NCBI RefSeq assembly: GCF_008123965.1
Contig: NZ_VSTH01000143.1
Location: 1 to 62,963, forward strand
Reading direction: 5' to 3'
Length of the DNA: 62,963 nucleotides
From: Bradyrhizobium hipponense
GTDB lineage: Bacteria; Pseudomonadota; Alphaproteobacteria; Rhizobiales; Xanthobacteraceae
The notes below the pieces were generated by a model. The model saw nothing but the letters and a program-made list of their open reading frames with translations, did no database searches and had not been told where the DNA came from. Made by a program: the position numbers and the translations under genes. Position 1 is the stretch's first letter, and every line of letters begins with the position of its first letter. Shown piece after piece: positions 26,063-35,932 of this stretch.

Positions 26063-27559
26063 ATGTCTGGACTTTGCGATTCCAGCGCCGTTGATCTGTG
26101 CCGCCTGTTGGCTGCGCGGGCGATCTCGCCTGTCGAGCTGCTGGATGCCTGCCTGTCGCGCATCGCCACCATCAATCCCGCCGTCAACGCGGTCGTCACG
26201 CTGGACGAGCCAGGCGCACACGCGGCCGCGAAAGCGGCCGAGGCTGCCATCCTGCGCGGCGAAGATCGCGGCGCGCTGCATGGTCTCCCCGTTCTGATCA
26301 AGGACACCCAGGACACCGCGGGAATGCGCACGACTTACGGCAGCCCCCTGTTGAGAGACCATGTACCGGCGGCCGACCAGGGTTCGGTCGCCCGGCTGCG
26401 CTCCGCCGGTGCCATCATCATCGGCAAGACCAACACGCCGGAATGGGCGGCCGGCGGCAACACCCGCAATCCCGTTTTCGGCGCGACCGGCAATCCCTTC
26501 GATCCCATGCGCTCGGCCGCCGGCTCCTCCGGCGGCTCGGCAGTCGCGCTGGCCTGCGGCATGGCCCCGCTTGCCTCGGGCTCGGACACCGGCGGGTCGT
26601 TGCGCAATCCGGCAGGCTTCGCCGGCATCGTTGGGATGCGTCCGTCCTACGGCCTCGTGGCGAGCGAAAAGCGCGCGTTCGGCTGGTCCAATTTGTCGAC
26701 CGACGGGCCGATGGCGCGCAATGTCGCCGACACCGCGCTGATGCTCTCGGTCATGGCGAGCGACGATGCCCGCGATCCGCTCGCCTACACCCTGCCCGGC
26801 GAGCCCGTGCGCGCGCGCGTCGAGCGCTGGGCCGCGCCGCGCCCGGCGGAGCTTGGCAAGCTGCGTCTCGCCTGCACCGAAGACTTCGGCTTCGCACCGA
26901 CCGAGCAGGCCATCCGCCGAGCGTTCCGCGATCGCGTGAAGAAGCTTGCGCCGCTGTTCGCCGAATGCCGCGAGGCCACGCCAGACTGCACCGGGGCGGA
27001 CGATGCCTTTGCCGTGCTGCGCGCAGGATTGTTCCTGGCGATGCATGGCAAGAACTACAAAGAACGTCCCGAGATGCTCGGCCCCAACGTTCGCGCCAAT
27101 GTCGAGGAAGGCCTCAGCTATACGCTCGAAGACCATTCGCGCGCCGCCACGACGCAGACACGGATCTATCGCGCCTATCAGAGCTTCTTCGAAAGCTGCG
27201 ACGTGCTGATCAGCCCGACCATCACGCTGAGCCCGCGGCCCTGGTCCGAGCTCTATCCGGCCGAGATCGACGGGGCGCCGACGAAATCCTACTTCCACTG
27301 GCTCGCGCTCGCCTACGCCGTGACGCTCGCAGGACACCCCGCGATCAGCATTCCGCTCGGCCTCGATGAAGCCGGCCTGCCGTTCGGGCTTCAGATCGTC
27401 GGCCCGCGCGGCGGCGACGCCATCGTGCTTGCGGTGGCCGCGCGTCTCGAGGCTGCGTTCGCCGGTGACATGCAGATGTGCCGGCCGGTGCCCGACCTGG
27501 CGCGATTGGCCGTGGCACCGCCGCTGTCGGGCACGCCAGGCTTCCTCACCTGGGAATAG
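26063..27559 (+). CDS. Amidase (amidase-signature family)
   Basis: A 498-aa amidase-signature hydrolase with a full Ser-cisSer-Lys triad: Lys80 (VLIKDTQDTAG), cis-Ser155 (AAGSSGGSAVALACG) and nucleophile Ser179 (GSDTGGSLRNPAGF). It hydrolyses a carboxamide or acyl-amide bond; there is no signal peptide, so it acts in the cytosol. The ATG at 26063 has AAAGGAA upstream, and the longer frame to 25970 lacks homology. It is first in an apparent operon with an MFS transporter (51 bases on) and a FAD oxidoreductase. The substrate is unknown. Confidence 0.93.
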   Translation: MSGLCDSSAVDLCRLLAARAISPVELLDACLSRIATINPAVNAVVTLDEPGAHAAAKAAEAAILRGEDRGALHGLPVLIKDTQDTAGMRTTYGSPLLRDHVPAADQGSVARLRSAGAIIIGKTNTPEWAAGGNTRNPVFGATGNPFDPMRSAAGSSGGSAVALACGMAPLASGSDTGGSLRNPAGFAGIVGMRPSYGLVASEKRAFGWSNLSTDGPMARNVADTALMLSVMASDDARDPLAYTLPGEPVRARVERWAAPRPAELGKLRLACTEDFGFAPTEQAIRRAFRDRVKKLAPLFAECREATPDCTGADDAFAVLRAGLFLAMHGKNYKERPEMLGPNVRANVEEGLSYTLEDHSRAATTQTRIYRAYQSFFESCDVLISPTITLSPRPWSELYPAEIDGAPTKSYFHWLALAYAVTLAGHPAISIPLGLDEAGLPFGLQIVGPRGGDAIVLAVAARLEAAFAGDMQMCRPVPDLARLAVAPPLSGTPGFLTWE

Positions 27560-27610
27560 ACCAAGACAAGCTGGCTGGACCGCCGGATCGCCGGCAAATC
27601 GGAGACGCGC

Positions 27611-28843
27611 ATGACCGAATTGCTCTCGAAACGGAAGACCGGCATCGTCACCTTCGTCCTGCTCTATATCGCCTATTGCATCTCCTACATCGACCGCGCG
27701 GCGATTTCGCTGGCGTTGGCGCAGATCGGAAAGGACTTCAATCTCCAGGCCGCCGATCTCGGCATCGTCATCAGCGCGTTCTTCCTCGGCTATGCCGCGA
27801 TGCAGGTGCCGGGCGGCTGGCTCTCCGACCGCTTCGGCTCGAAATATGTGGTGATCGTCACCATCGTGATGTGGTCGCTGTTCACGGCATTCACGAGCCT
27901 CGCCTGGTCGCTGACGTCGCTGATCGCGATCCGCTTCATCTTCGGCATCGCCGAGGGCGGCTTTCCGCCGGCCAGCATTCGCGCCATCGCGGAAGTGTTT
28001 AAGAAGGACAGCCGGCCGAAGATGTCGTCGCTGCTGCTGTCGTCGAACTATGCCGGCAGCATGCTCGCGCCGCTGATCATGGCGCCGCTGATCCTCTGGC
28101 TCGGCTGGCGCCATGCCTTCAACGCGATCGGCATTGCCGGCCTTGTCTTCGCGGTGCTCTATTTCGTGTTCATCCCGCATCTTGGACGCTCGATCGAGAC
28201 CGGCGCGGGCGTACCGCCGGTTAGGGCTAAAAACCGCGCGCCGATGCGCGAGCTCATGAAGAATCCGCTGCTGTGGCAGCTGATGGTGGTGTGGTTCGGT
28301 CTGAGCTGCGTCAACAAGGGCCTGGATTCCTGGATGCCGCTCTACTTGCTCCAGCAGCGCGGGCTCGACCTCAAGACCGTCGGCGTGGTCGCGCCGATTC
28401 CGTTCGTGATGGCGACCATCGCGACCGCGATCGGCGGCTGGGTGATGACGACATTCTTCAACGAGCGCGAGAAATATCTGCTGATCGGCAGCTCGGCATT
28501 GACCGGCATCTTCCTCTACGCCATGTACAAGGCGGAGACGATCACGATGCTGATCGCCTATCAGTCGGTGGTCTACTTCTTCAAATCCTTCGTGCTGGCC
28601 TCGGTGATTGCGCTTCCGACTAAGCTACTCCGCGACGACCAGATCGGATCGGGTGTCGGCATGGTCAATCTCGGCGGCCAGAGCGCGGGCTTCGTGGCTC
28701 CTGCCGCCATCGGCTTCATCGTGACCGGAACCGGATCGTTCGATGCGGCCTTCGGCTTCCTGGTGGCGATGACCGCGCTGTCCGTCGTGGTTGCCGCGAC
28801 CATCAGCACGGCCCAGCCGAAGCTTGCACCGAAGCCGGCCTGA
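27611..28843 (+). CDS. MFS transporter (anion:cation symporter type)
   Basis: A 410-aa major facilitator with twelve membrane segments. YIAYCISYIDRAAISLALAQIGKDF at the N-terminus and GGWLSDRFGSKYVV between TM2 and TM3 match the ACS group that imports organic anions such as hexuronates, tartrate and aromatic acids. It lies between the amidase and the oxidoreductase in one operon, so it probably imports the compound they degrade, perhaps an N-acyl or amidated organic acid. Confidence 0.9.
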   Translation: MTELLSKRKTGIVTFVLLYIAYCISYIDRAAISLALAQIGKDFNLQAADLGIVISAFFLGYAAMQVPGGWLSDRFGSKYVVIVTIVMWSLFTAFTSLAWSLTSLIAIRFIFGIAEGGFPPASIRAIAEVFKKDSRPKMSSLLLSSNYAGSMLAPLIMAPLILWLGWRHAFNAIGIAGLVFAVLYFVFIPHLGRSIETGAGVPPVRAKNRAPMRELMKNPLLWQLMVVWFGLSCVNKGLDSWMPLYLLQQRGLDLKTVGVVAPIPFVMATIATAIGGWVMTTFFNEREKYLLIGSSALTGIFLYAMYKAETITMLIAYQSVVYFFKSFVLASVIALPTKLLRDDQIGSGVGMVNLGGQSAGFVAPAAIGFIVTGTGSFDAAFGFLVAMTALSVVVAATISTAQPKLAPKPA

Positions 28844-28859
28844 CAGGAGAATTCCGCCA

Positions 28860-30092
28860 ATGCAAAGCGCGATCGTTCTTGGCGGCGGCATGGTGGGCGT
28901 CGGGGCTGCGCTGCATCTCCAGCAGCGCGGCTGGTCGGTCACCCTGGTCGACCGCCGGGAGCCGGGCCGCGAGACCAGCTATGGCAACGCCGGGATGATA
29001 CAGGCCGAGGCGGTGCGGCCCTATCCGATGCCGCGCGATCTGGCCACGCTCCTGAAGATCGCGACCGGCCGCACCAACGACGTCCGCTACAGCTTCTCTG
29101 CGCTCCACCGCCACGTCGAGCCGTTGCTCCGCTATTGGTGGCATTCGGCGCCGAAGCGGCATCGCGAAGCCATCGAAGCCTGGGCGCGATTGATTGCCTA
29201 TGCGACGCCAGAGCACGACATCCTGATCCGCGAGGCGCACGCCGACAATCTGATCCGCCGCGCCGGCTATCGCGTGCTGCACCGCGACCCCGCTTCGTTC
29301 GACCTCGCGATCCAGACAGCGGAAGAGGACCGGCGCGAATTCGGCGTGAATTTTCGCGTGCTCTCGGGCAGCGAGCTGACGAAAGCCGAGCCGATCCTGC
29401 GCGACGACCTTCCCGGTGCGATCCACTGGCTCGATACGTGGACCGTGTCCGATCCCGGTGCCCTGGTCACGGCCTATGCTGGCCTGTTCGAGCGCCTCGG
29501 CGGCACGCTTCTGCTCGGTGACGCCCAGAGCTTGCAGCAGACCGCCACCGGCTGGTCGGTCGACACCGACAACGGGCGCATCGACGCTGGCTCCGCCGTG
29601 GTGACGCTCGGGCCGTGGTCGCCAGATCTCCTGCACAAGTTCGGCTATCGCATTCCCCTGGTGCGCAAGCGCGGCTATCACATGCATTACAGCGGCGGCT
29701 CTTCGCTCGATCTGCCGCTGGTCGACAGGGGCGGCGGCTACGCCATGGGCCCAATGGCCAAGGGGATCCGCATCACCACCGGTGCGGAGCTCACCGGCCC
29801 GGAGGCGCTGCCGACCCCGGTGCAACTTGCCAGCGCCGAAGCTTCAGCGCGCGAACTGATCGACCTCGGCGCGCGGGTCGAACCCGAGCCGTGGTTCGGC
29901 ACCCGCCCCTGCACGCCAGACATGCTGCCGGTGCTCGGCCCTGCCCCGCGCCACCCCGGCCTCTGGATGAATTTCGGCCACGGCCACCAGGGCTTCACCC
30001 TGGGCCCCGCGACGGGACGCCTGCTCGCCGAGATGATGAGCGGCGAGACGCCGTCGATCGATCCAACGCCATACCGGCCCGAGCGGTTCTAG
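28860..30092 (+). CDS. FAD-dependent oxidoreductase (DadA/D-amino-acid dehydrogenase-like)
   Basis: A 410-aa member of the DAO family. The N-terminal dinucleotide fold is AIVLGGGMVGVGAALHLQQRG, with SYGNAGMIQAE next, as in DadA-type D-amino acid dehydrogenases; WFGTRPCTPDMLPVLGP and NFGHGHQGFTLGPATG near the end are the family's FAD and substrate motifs. It would oxidise an amine or D-amino acid and pass electrons to the respiratory chain. The ATG at 28860 has AGGAGA upstream and is 16 bases from the transporter stop, so it ends the amidase operon. Confidence 0.92.
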   Translation: MQSAIVLGGGMVGVGAALHLQQRGWSVTLVDRREPGRETSYGNAGMIQAEAVRPYPMPRDLATLLKIATGRTNDVRYSFSALHRHVEPLLRYWWHSAPKRHREAIEAWARLIAYATPEHDILIREAHADNLIRRAGYRVLHRDPASFDLAIQTAEEDRREFGVNFRVLSGSELTKAEPILRDDLPGAIHWLDTWTVSDPGALVTAYAGLFERLGGTLLLGDAQSLQQTATGWSVDTDNGRIDAGSAVVTLGPWSPDLLHKFGYRIPLVRKRGYHMHYSGGSSLDLPLVDRGGGYAMGPMAKGIRITTGAELTGPEALPTPVQLASAEASARELIDLGARVEPEPWFGTRPCTPDMLPVLGPAPRHPGLWMNFGHGHQGFTLGPATGRLLAEMMSGETPSIDPTPYRPERF

Positions 30093-30116
30093 CTCTCGGC
30101 CCTCGCGGAAAGAAAA

Positions 30117-30145
30117 AGGGCTGATCGAGGATCTCGACCAGCCCT
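30117..30145 (-). terminator. Terminator of dctA (bidirectional hairpin)
   Basis: A 13-bp stem with one mismatch (AGGGCTGATCGAG / CTCGACCAGCCCT), loop GAT. On the minus strand it is followed by TTTTT, giving a good intrinsic terminator for dctA; the convergent oxidoreductase gene ends 25 bases away. Confidence 0.85.
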
Positions 30146-30194
30146 GTTACTTCACATCTGACGGCGCTCGGCGTCGTCGGATCCGGCTTGCAGA

Positions 30195-31532
30195 TCAGTC
30201 TGTCGTGACAGCCGTTTCCATGTCGGTCGGATCGATCTGCTTGGAGAGGTTTGCGTTGAGCTTGTCGCGGTCGAGCTCGCCCTCCCACCAGGCGACGATC
30301 ACGCAAGCGACGCCGTTGCCGCACAGATTGGTCAGCGCGCGGCATTCGCTCATGAACTTGTCGATGCCGAGCACGATCGCCATGCCCGGCACGAGGCGCG
30401 GATCAACCACGGCAAGCGTTGCCGCCAGCGTGATGAAGCCCGCACCGGTGATGCCGGAGGCGCCCTTCGAGGTCAGCATGGCCACCACCAGAATGGTCAG
30501 TTGCTGGCCGAAGGTGAGATCGACGCCGAGCGCCTGTGCAATGAACAGCGTCGCCAGCGTCATGTAGATGTTGGTGCCGTCGAGGTTGAACGAATAGCCC
30601 GTGGGCACCACGAGGCCGACCACCGACTTGGAGCAGCCGAGCCGTTCCAGCTTCTCCATCAAGGACGGCAGCGCGCTTTCCGAGGACGAGGTGCCGAGCA
30701 CGATCAGCAGCTCGTCCTTGATGTAGGCCAGGAACTTGAAGATCGAGAAGCCGGCCAGGCGCGCGACGATGCCGAGCACGACGAACACGAACAGCGCCGC
30801 GGTGGCGTAGAAGGTCGCAATCAGCCCGATCAGGTTGAGGATCGCGCCGGTGCCGAACTTGCCGATGGTGTAGGCCATCGCGCCGAAAGCGCCGATAGGT
30901 GCTGCGCGCATCACGATGGAGATGACGCCGAACACGGCATGCGCCGCGTCATCGATGAAGCTTCGGATGGTATGGCCACGCTCGCCAAGGCCCATGATGG
31001 CGAAGCCGAACAGCACCGAGAACAGCAGCACCTGCAAGATCTCGCCTTGCGCGAAGGCGCCGACCACCGTGTCGGGAATGATGTGCAGAATGAAGTCGAC
31101 GCTCTTCTGGCCCTCAGCCTGCTTGGCATAGTTGGCGACGGCCTGCGCGTTCGCCGCGGCATTGCCGAAGCCGGCGCCGGGCTTGACGAGATTGCCGATG
31201 ACCAGGCCGATCACCAGTGCAAACGTCGAGACGACCTCGAAATAGACCAGCGCCTTGACGCCGATGCGCCCGACCTTCTTGGCATCCTGGATGTGCGCGA
31301 TGCCCGAGACCACGGTGCAGAAGATGATCGGAGCGATCACCATCTTGATCAGCTTGATGAAGCCGTCGCCGAGCGCCTTGATCCATTCGTTGGTGGCCAC
31401 CGAAGGCCACAGCCAGCCGACGATGGCGCCGAGCACGATGGCGATCAACACCTGGATGTAGAGAACCTTGTACCACGGCTTGGCGGCGGCGGCCGGTGCA
31501 TCCGGCGCTCCCGCCATCGTTGTTGTTGTCAT
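30195..31532 (-). CDS. dctA: C4-dicarboxylate transport protein
   Basis: A 445-aa proton- or sodium-coupled dicarboxylate importer of the DAACS family. The serine-rich re-entrant loop GTSSSESALPSLMEKL and the later VPTGYSFNLDGTNIYMTLA motif identify the family; SKGASGITGAGF is the second hairpin. In rhizobia DctA takes up succinate, malate and fumarate and is needed to feed bacteroids in symbiosis. The usual partners DctB and DctD are not in this window, so this may be a paralogue or orphan copy. It runs convergent to the amidase operon. Confidence 0.94.
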   Translation of the reverse strand: MTTTTMAGAPDAPAAAAKPWYKVLYIQVLIAIVLGAIVGWLWPSVATNEWIKALGDGFIKLIKMVIAPIIFCTVVSGIAHIQDAKKVGRIGVKALVYFEVVSTFALVIGLVIGNLVKPGAGFGNAAANAQAVANYAKQAEGQKSVDFILHIIPDTVVGAFAQGEILQVLLFSVLFGFAIMGLGERGHTIRSFIDDAAHAVFGVISIVMRAAPIGAFGAMAYTIGKFGTGAILNLIGLIATFYATAALFVFVVLGIVARLAGFSIFKFLAYIKDELLIVLGTSSSESALPSLMEKLERLGCSKSVVGLVVPTGYSFNLDGTNIYMTLATLFIAQALGVDLTFGQQLTILVVAMLTSKGASGITGAGFITLAATLAVVDPRLVPGMAIVLGIDKFMSECRALTNLCGNGVACVIVAWWEGELDRDKLNANLSKQIDPTDMETAVTTD

Positions 31533-31616
31533 TCTTTCACTCCCCCTAAAACTTCGGGTCCAGCCAAGATCAACTTGGCTGGCCCTGTCAATTGGAACTG
31601 CTGGGATTTGCGCGCT

Positions 31617-32228
31617 TTACCGGCGGTCGAGAAGCCGGCGCGCCGCCGGCATCAGCGTTGCCCCAAGCGCGTTCTTGACTAGCGAAGCGGCGATGAATGG
31701 CACTATGCCGACCTGCCAGGCCTTGGGCGCCCCAAGACCGAGGCCATAGGCCAGCCAGCCGAACCCGGCAGTCAGAATGACGAGGTGGCCAACTGCCATC
31801 GCCGCAAACAGCAACACCACGCTGCGATCCCAGCCGCGCTCGGCGAGCCAGCCGGTGACGAAAGCGGCGGCGACGAAGCCGAACAGATAGCCGGCGGTCG
31901 GGCCGACCAGCGGCGCAATTCCCGCTACTGGGCCTGCGAACACCGGCAGCCCGAGTGCGCCCTCGGCGAGGTAGGCGATCATGGTTGCGCTGCCAAGGCG
32001 CCAGCCATAGGCCGCGCCAATCATCAGCACGACCAGCGTCTGCAACGTCATGGGCACATAAGGCAGCGGCAGGTTCACCTTGGCTGACAGCGCCATCAAG
32101 GCGGTGCCGAGCGCGACGAGTACGAAGACGCGCAGCGCGCCGGCGGCCTCGCCCGTCTGGGCCGGCCACAACGTAGCGGCGAGTGGAAAATGTGGCGCAG
32201 CGGCGGACGGGACTGATCTGTCAGACAA
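31617..32228 (-). CDS. bioY: Biotin transporter BioY
   Basis: A 203-aa six-span protein, the S-component of an ECF biotin transporter. Diagnostic stretches are ALSAKVNLPLPYVPMTLQTL near TM1-2, EGALGLPVFAG and GPTAGYLFGFV. The ATP-binding units BioM and BioN are not adjacent; solitary BioY proteins can work alone or share a module. Biotin is used by the AccB protein encoded 6 kb away, but the genes are not linked in an operon. Confidence 0.93.
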   Translation of the reverse strand: MSDRSVPSAAAPHFPLAATLWPAQTGEAAGALRVFVLVALGTALMALSAKVNLPLPYVPMTLQTLVVLMIGAAYGWRLGSATMIAYLAEGALGLPVFAGPVAGIAPLVGPTAGYLFGFVAAAFVTGWLAERGWDRSVVLLFAAMAVGHLVILTAGFGWLAYGLGLGAPKAWQVGIVPFIAASLVKNALGATLMPAARRLLDRR

Positions 32229-32263
32229 GATGAACTCCGGAAGGCTTCGTGAAAAACTGGCGG

Positions 32264-33451
32264 CTATTTAAGCCAGTGAGCGATCCGGTCAACTGCCTCC
32301 CGCATCTCTTGAGGCGAGCGTGCGTAGGACAATCGTATGAACGAGCGGCCATGGATGGGATCGAAATCGAGGCCCGGCGTAGCCGCGACATGGGCCTGTT
32401 CGAGCATCTGCTTGGCGAATTCGAAACTATCCGACGTGAAGTCCGAGACATCGGCATAGAGGTAGAAGGCGCCGTCGGCAGGCAGGAACCTCGTCAATCC
32501 GGCCTTGGGCAGCCCCTCGATCAGGATGCGGCGGTTTTCCTGATAGCCATGCTTGATCGCTTCCATCTCGGCCGCCCCGTCGAAGGCGGCTTCGGCCGCG
32601 ATCTGCGACAGCGACGGCACCGAGATCGACAGGTTCTGCTGCAGGCGCTCGATCGGCCGCACCAGCATATCCGGCACGACCATCCAGCCGACGCGCCAGC
32701 CCGTCATGCAAAAATACTTCGAGAACGAGTTGATGACGAGGGCATGCTGCGACAGCGCAGCTGCCGTCACCGCCGGAAACGCATAGTCGAGCCCGTGATA
32801 GATCTCGTCGGAGATGAAGCGGATGCCGGCGTCTTCCGCCGCCGCGATCAAGCTGGAAAGCGCCTCCCTGGACATCATCGTTCCGGTCGGATTGCCGGGA
32901 CTGCCGACCAGCACGCCCTTCAGCGGCGCCTTGCGATGAGCGGCGAGCAGCACCTCGCCGGTCAGGGCGTGGCGCGTCTCATTGCCGGTCTCGATCAGCA
33001 CCGGCTCGCAGCCGAGCGCGGTGAGGATATGGCGGTATGGCGGATAGCCCGGCACCGTCACGGCGACGCGATCGCCGGGCTCGAACATCGACAGGAAGGC
33101 CAGGATGAAGCCGCCCGAGGAGCCTGTCGTCACCACCACCCGTTCGGCGCTGACGGCGCAGCCATACGCATCGCGATAATGCCGCGCGATGCGCTCGCGC
33201 AGACTGGGGATGCCGAGCGCGGAGGTGTAGTCGATCCGCCCCGCTGCGAGCGCCGCATGCGCGGCCGCGATGGCGGTCTTGGGTGCGCCGGCCGCGGGCT
33301 GGCCGACCTCCATATGAATGACATGGCCGCCGGCCGCCTCGATTCGGGCCGCCGCGGCCATCACGTCCATCACCATGAACGGGGGAACATCGCTGCGGCG
33401 GGACGGCTCGAGCCACTGCCCCACCCGGTTCCTCAATGTCGCGTCTTGCAT
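32264..33451 (-). CDS. PLP-dependent class I/II aminotransferase
   Basis: A 395-aa fold-type I aminotransferase. The PLP-lysine segment is NSFSKYFCMTGWRVGWMV, with GSPGNPTGTMMSREAL and DEIYHGLDY as the other cofactor-binding motifs, as in aspartate/alanine aminotransferases. A stretch just before the start codon is non-coding. The specific amino donor cannot be deduced. It is divergent from the M48 protease gene. Confidence 0.92.
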   Translation of the reverse strand: MQDATLRNRVGQWLEPSRRSDVPPFMVMDVMAAAARIEAAGGHVIHMEVGQPAAGAPKTAIAAAHAALAAGRIDYTSALGIPSLRERIARHYRDAYGCAVSAERVVVTTGSSGGFILAFLSMFEPGDRVAVTVPGYPPYRHILTALGCEPVLIETGNETRHALTGEVLLAAHRKAPLKGVLVGSPGNPTGTMMSREALSSLIAAAEDAGIRFISDEIYHGLDYAFPAVTAAALSQHALVINSFSKYFCMTGWRVGWMVVPDMLVRPIERLQQNLSISVPSLSQIAAEAAFDGAAEMEAIKHGYQENRRILIEGLPKAGLTRFLPADGAFYLYADVSDFTSDSFEFAKQMLEQAHVAATPGLDFDPIHGRSFIRLSYARSPQEMREAVDRIAHWLK

Positions 33452-33639
33452 CGATTTCTGCTATTCGCTGGCGGACCGCTCCGTTCGGTCCGGAAAACCG
33501 GGCGCTTGCGCCCCAGACTGGCCGCATTGTGCGGCTCATAAGGGCATATCGCGTATCCGGTCCGCCGCCAATCGCCAAAACAAAGCACGAAACCACCCTC
33601 CAAATCCGCTTGCCGGGACTGTTTGACCAAGACCATTTG

Positions 33640-35043
33640 ATGTCGTTCCAGATCGCATTGCGCAAGAAGGTCTCTGCCCTCACCGCCCTCGTGACTGCGG
33701 CGTCGATCGTGCTGTCGCCGTTCCCGGCGGCGCAGGCACAGCAGAAGGGGCTGCCTGTCCTGCGCGACACCGAGACCGAGCAGCTGCTCCGCGAATACAC
33801 CCGCCCGATCCTGCGCGCCGCCGGTCTGGAAAAGCAGAACATCCAGATGGTGATCCTGAACGAGGCCTCGTTCAACGCGTTCGTCGCTGACGGTCGCCGC
33901 ATCTTCGTCAATTACGGCGCGATCCTCCAATCGGATACGCCGAACCAGATCATCGGCGTGCTCGCGCACGAGACCGGGCATCTGGCCGGCGGTCATCTTT
34001 CGAAGCTGCGCGAACAACTCGCCAACGCCCAGACCCAGATGATCATCGCCATGCTGCTCGGCGCCGGTGCGATGGTCGCAGGCAGCACGCGCGGCAGCGG
34101 CAGCGCGGGCAACAACGGGCTTGCCAATGCCGGCGCCGCCGCGATCGCCGGGCCGCAGGAGATGATCCGCCGCTCGCTGTTGTCCTACCAGCGTCAGCAG
34201 GAGGAGAACGCCGACCGCGCCGGCGTGAAATTCCTGACCGCAACCCAGCAATCGCCGAAGGGCATGTACGAGACCTTCAAGCGCTTCACCAGCGAGAGTC
34301 TGTTCGCCGCGCGCGGCGCCGATCCCTATCTGCAGTCGCACCCGATGCCCGCCGAGCGAGTCGCTGCGCTCCAGGAGTTCGCCAGCAGCAGCCCCTATTG
34401 GGACAAGAAGGACGATCCCGCGCTCCAGCTCCGTCACGACATGGTGCGCGCCAAGATCTCCGCCTTCATGGAGCGGCCGGAGACCGTGAACCGCCGCTAT
34501 CCTCAGTCGAACGACAGCCTGCCCGCGCGCTATGCCCGTGCCATCAGTACCTATCTGCACGGCGATCTGCGCAGCGCGCTCGCCCAGATCGACGCGCTGA
34601 TCCAGGTGCAGCCGAACAATGCGTATTTCTACGAGGTGCGCGGCCAGGCTCTGCTGGAAAGCGGCAAGCCTGCCGAGGCCATCCCGGCCCTGCGCAAGGC
34701 GGTGCAGCTTTCGAACAATTCCCCCCTCATCGAGATGTTACTTGGGCAGGCACTGGTTGGAACCGATAATAAAGCCTACACGGACGATGCCATTCGGATT
34801 CTCCGTGCCGCGGTGGCGCGGGAGCCTGAGGCGCCACTCGGCTATATGCAGCTCGCGATGGCCTATGGCCGGAAGGGGGACTATGCCGAGGCCGATCTGG
34901 CATCGGCGCAAGCCGCGTATCTGCGCGGCGACAACAAGACTGCCCGCGAGCTTGCCACGCGCGCGAAAACCCGTTTCGCCGTCGGCACGCCCGGATGGGT
35001 CAAGGCCGACGACATCGTGGCGGCCAAGCCGCCGCGCAACTAG
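33640..35043 (+). CDS. Periplasmic M48 metalloprotease with TPR repeats (BepA/YfgC type)
   Basis: A 467-aa exported protease: signal peptide (residues about 1-34, ending AAQAQQ), M48 zinc domain with HETGH (His110 and His114) and the third ligand region QQEENADRAG, and C-terminal TPR repeats (about 310-450). This architecture is that of BepA, which assists and degrades outer-membrane assembly intermediates such as LptD. I chose the ATG at 33640 because it begins the signal peptide; a longer frame runs from 33436 without homology. Confidence 0.93.
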   Translation: MSFQIALRKKVSALTALVTAASIVLSPFPAAQAQQKGLPVLRDTETEQLLREYTRPILRAAGLEKQNIQMVILNEASFNAFVADGRRIFVNYGAILQSDTPNQIIGVLAHETGHLAGGHLSKLREQLANAQTQMIIAMLLGAGAMVAGSTRGSGSAGNNGLANAGAAAIAGPQEMIRRSLLSYQRQQEENADRAGVKFLTATQQSPKGMYETFKRFTSESLFAARGADPYLQSHPMPAERVAALQEFASSSPYWDKKDDPALQLRHDMVRAKISAFMERPETVNRRYPQSNDSLPARYARAISTYLHGDLRSALAQIDALIQVQPNNAYFYEVRGQALLESGKPAEAIPALRKAVQLSNNSPLIEMLLGQALVGTDNKAYTDDAIRILRAAVAREPEAPLGYMQLAMAYGRKGDYAEADLASAQAAYLRGDNKTARELATRAKTRFAVGTPGWVKADDIVAAKPPRN

Positions 35044-35132
35044 AACGAAGCCTGATACCACGACGTCACGACACCGCGCCTGAGTCCGCCGGGACGTTGC
35101 CCGAAACCTGCTTTGGATAAGAGGATTTGCCT

Positions 35133-35900
35133 ATGCCTTCGCTGCGCCTGCTTGCTCCCGCGCTGTTTGCGCTCGCTATGTTCGGCGCAGCCGTGCCCGC
35201 GTCTGCCGACAGCTTCTCCGATGGTCAGCGCACCGACATCGAGGCGATCGTCAAGAACTACCTCGTCAGCCATCCCGAGGTGCTCGAGGAGGCCATGGCC
35301 GAGCTCAGCAAGCGCCAGGCCGCGGCCGAAACGCAGAAGCACGAGGCCAGCATCGCCCAGAACGCGGACGCGATCTTCAACTCGCCGCGCCAGGTCGTGC
35401 TCGGCAACAAAGACGGCGACGTCACCTTCGTCGAGTTCTTCGACTACAATTGCGGCTACTGCAAACGCGCCATGGGCGACATGCTCGATCTCATGAAGAG
35501 CGATCCGAAGCTGAAGGTCGTGTTGAAGGAGTTTCCAGTGCTGAGCCAGGGCTCGGTGGAAGCAGCCCAAGTCGCGGTCGCCGTACGCATGCAGGATCCG
35601 ACCGGCAAGAAATATCTCGACTTCCACCAGAAGCTGCTCGGCGGCCGCGGCGCCGCCGACAAGGCGCGCGCGCTCCAGGCGGCCAAGGAAGCCGGACTCG
35701 ACACCGCGAAGATCGAGAAAGACCTTGCCAGTCCCGAGGTGCGCGCCACCATCGAAGAGAACTTCAAGCTCGCCGAAGCCATGGGCATGAACGGCACGCC
35801 GAGCTACGTGATCGGCAAGCAGATCGTGGTCGGCGCCATCGGCGTCGAAGGCCTCCGGGAAAAGATCGGCGTCGCGCGCTGCGGCAAGGCGACCTGCTGA
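35133..35900 (+). CDS. DsbA-family thiol oxidoreductase
   Basis: A 255-aa periplasmic thioredoxin-fold protein with a signal peptide (about 1-25). A helical N-terminal segment (about 30-85), as in ScsC/Com1-like proteins, precedes the thioredoxin fold. The active site is Cys107-Gly-Tyr-Cys110 (FFDYNCGYCKR), with the cis-proline loop NGTPSYVIG. It likely oxidises or isomerises cysteines in secreted proteins. The extra N-terminal helices suggest an oligomeric form as in ScsC. A strong terminator follows. Confidence 0.92.
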   Translation: MPSLRLLAPALFALAMFGAAVPASADSFSDGQRTDIEAIVKNYLVSHPEVLEEAMAELSKRQAAAETQKHEASIAQNADAIFNSPRQVVLGNKDGDVTFVEFFDYNCGYCKRAMGDMLDLMKSDPKLKVVLKEFPVLSQGSVEAAQVAVAVRMQDPTGKKYLDFHQKLLGGRGAADKARALQAAKEAGLDTAKIEKDLASPEVRATIEENFKLAEAMGMNGTPSYVIGKQIVVGAIGVEGLREKIGVARCGKATC

Positions 35901-35932
35901 TCGCGACTTGTAACGCATCGCACGTGAAGCAA

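Noticed and set aside
26030..28180. 716-codon antisense frame over the amidase and MFS genes
   Set aside because: Crosses two genes with strong protein motifs on the other strand; no ribosome site or homology.
31617..32228. BioY as part of a biotin operon with accB/accC
   Set aside because: It is 5.5 kb away, on the opposite strand, with unrelated genes between.
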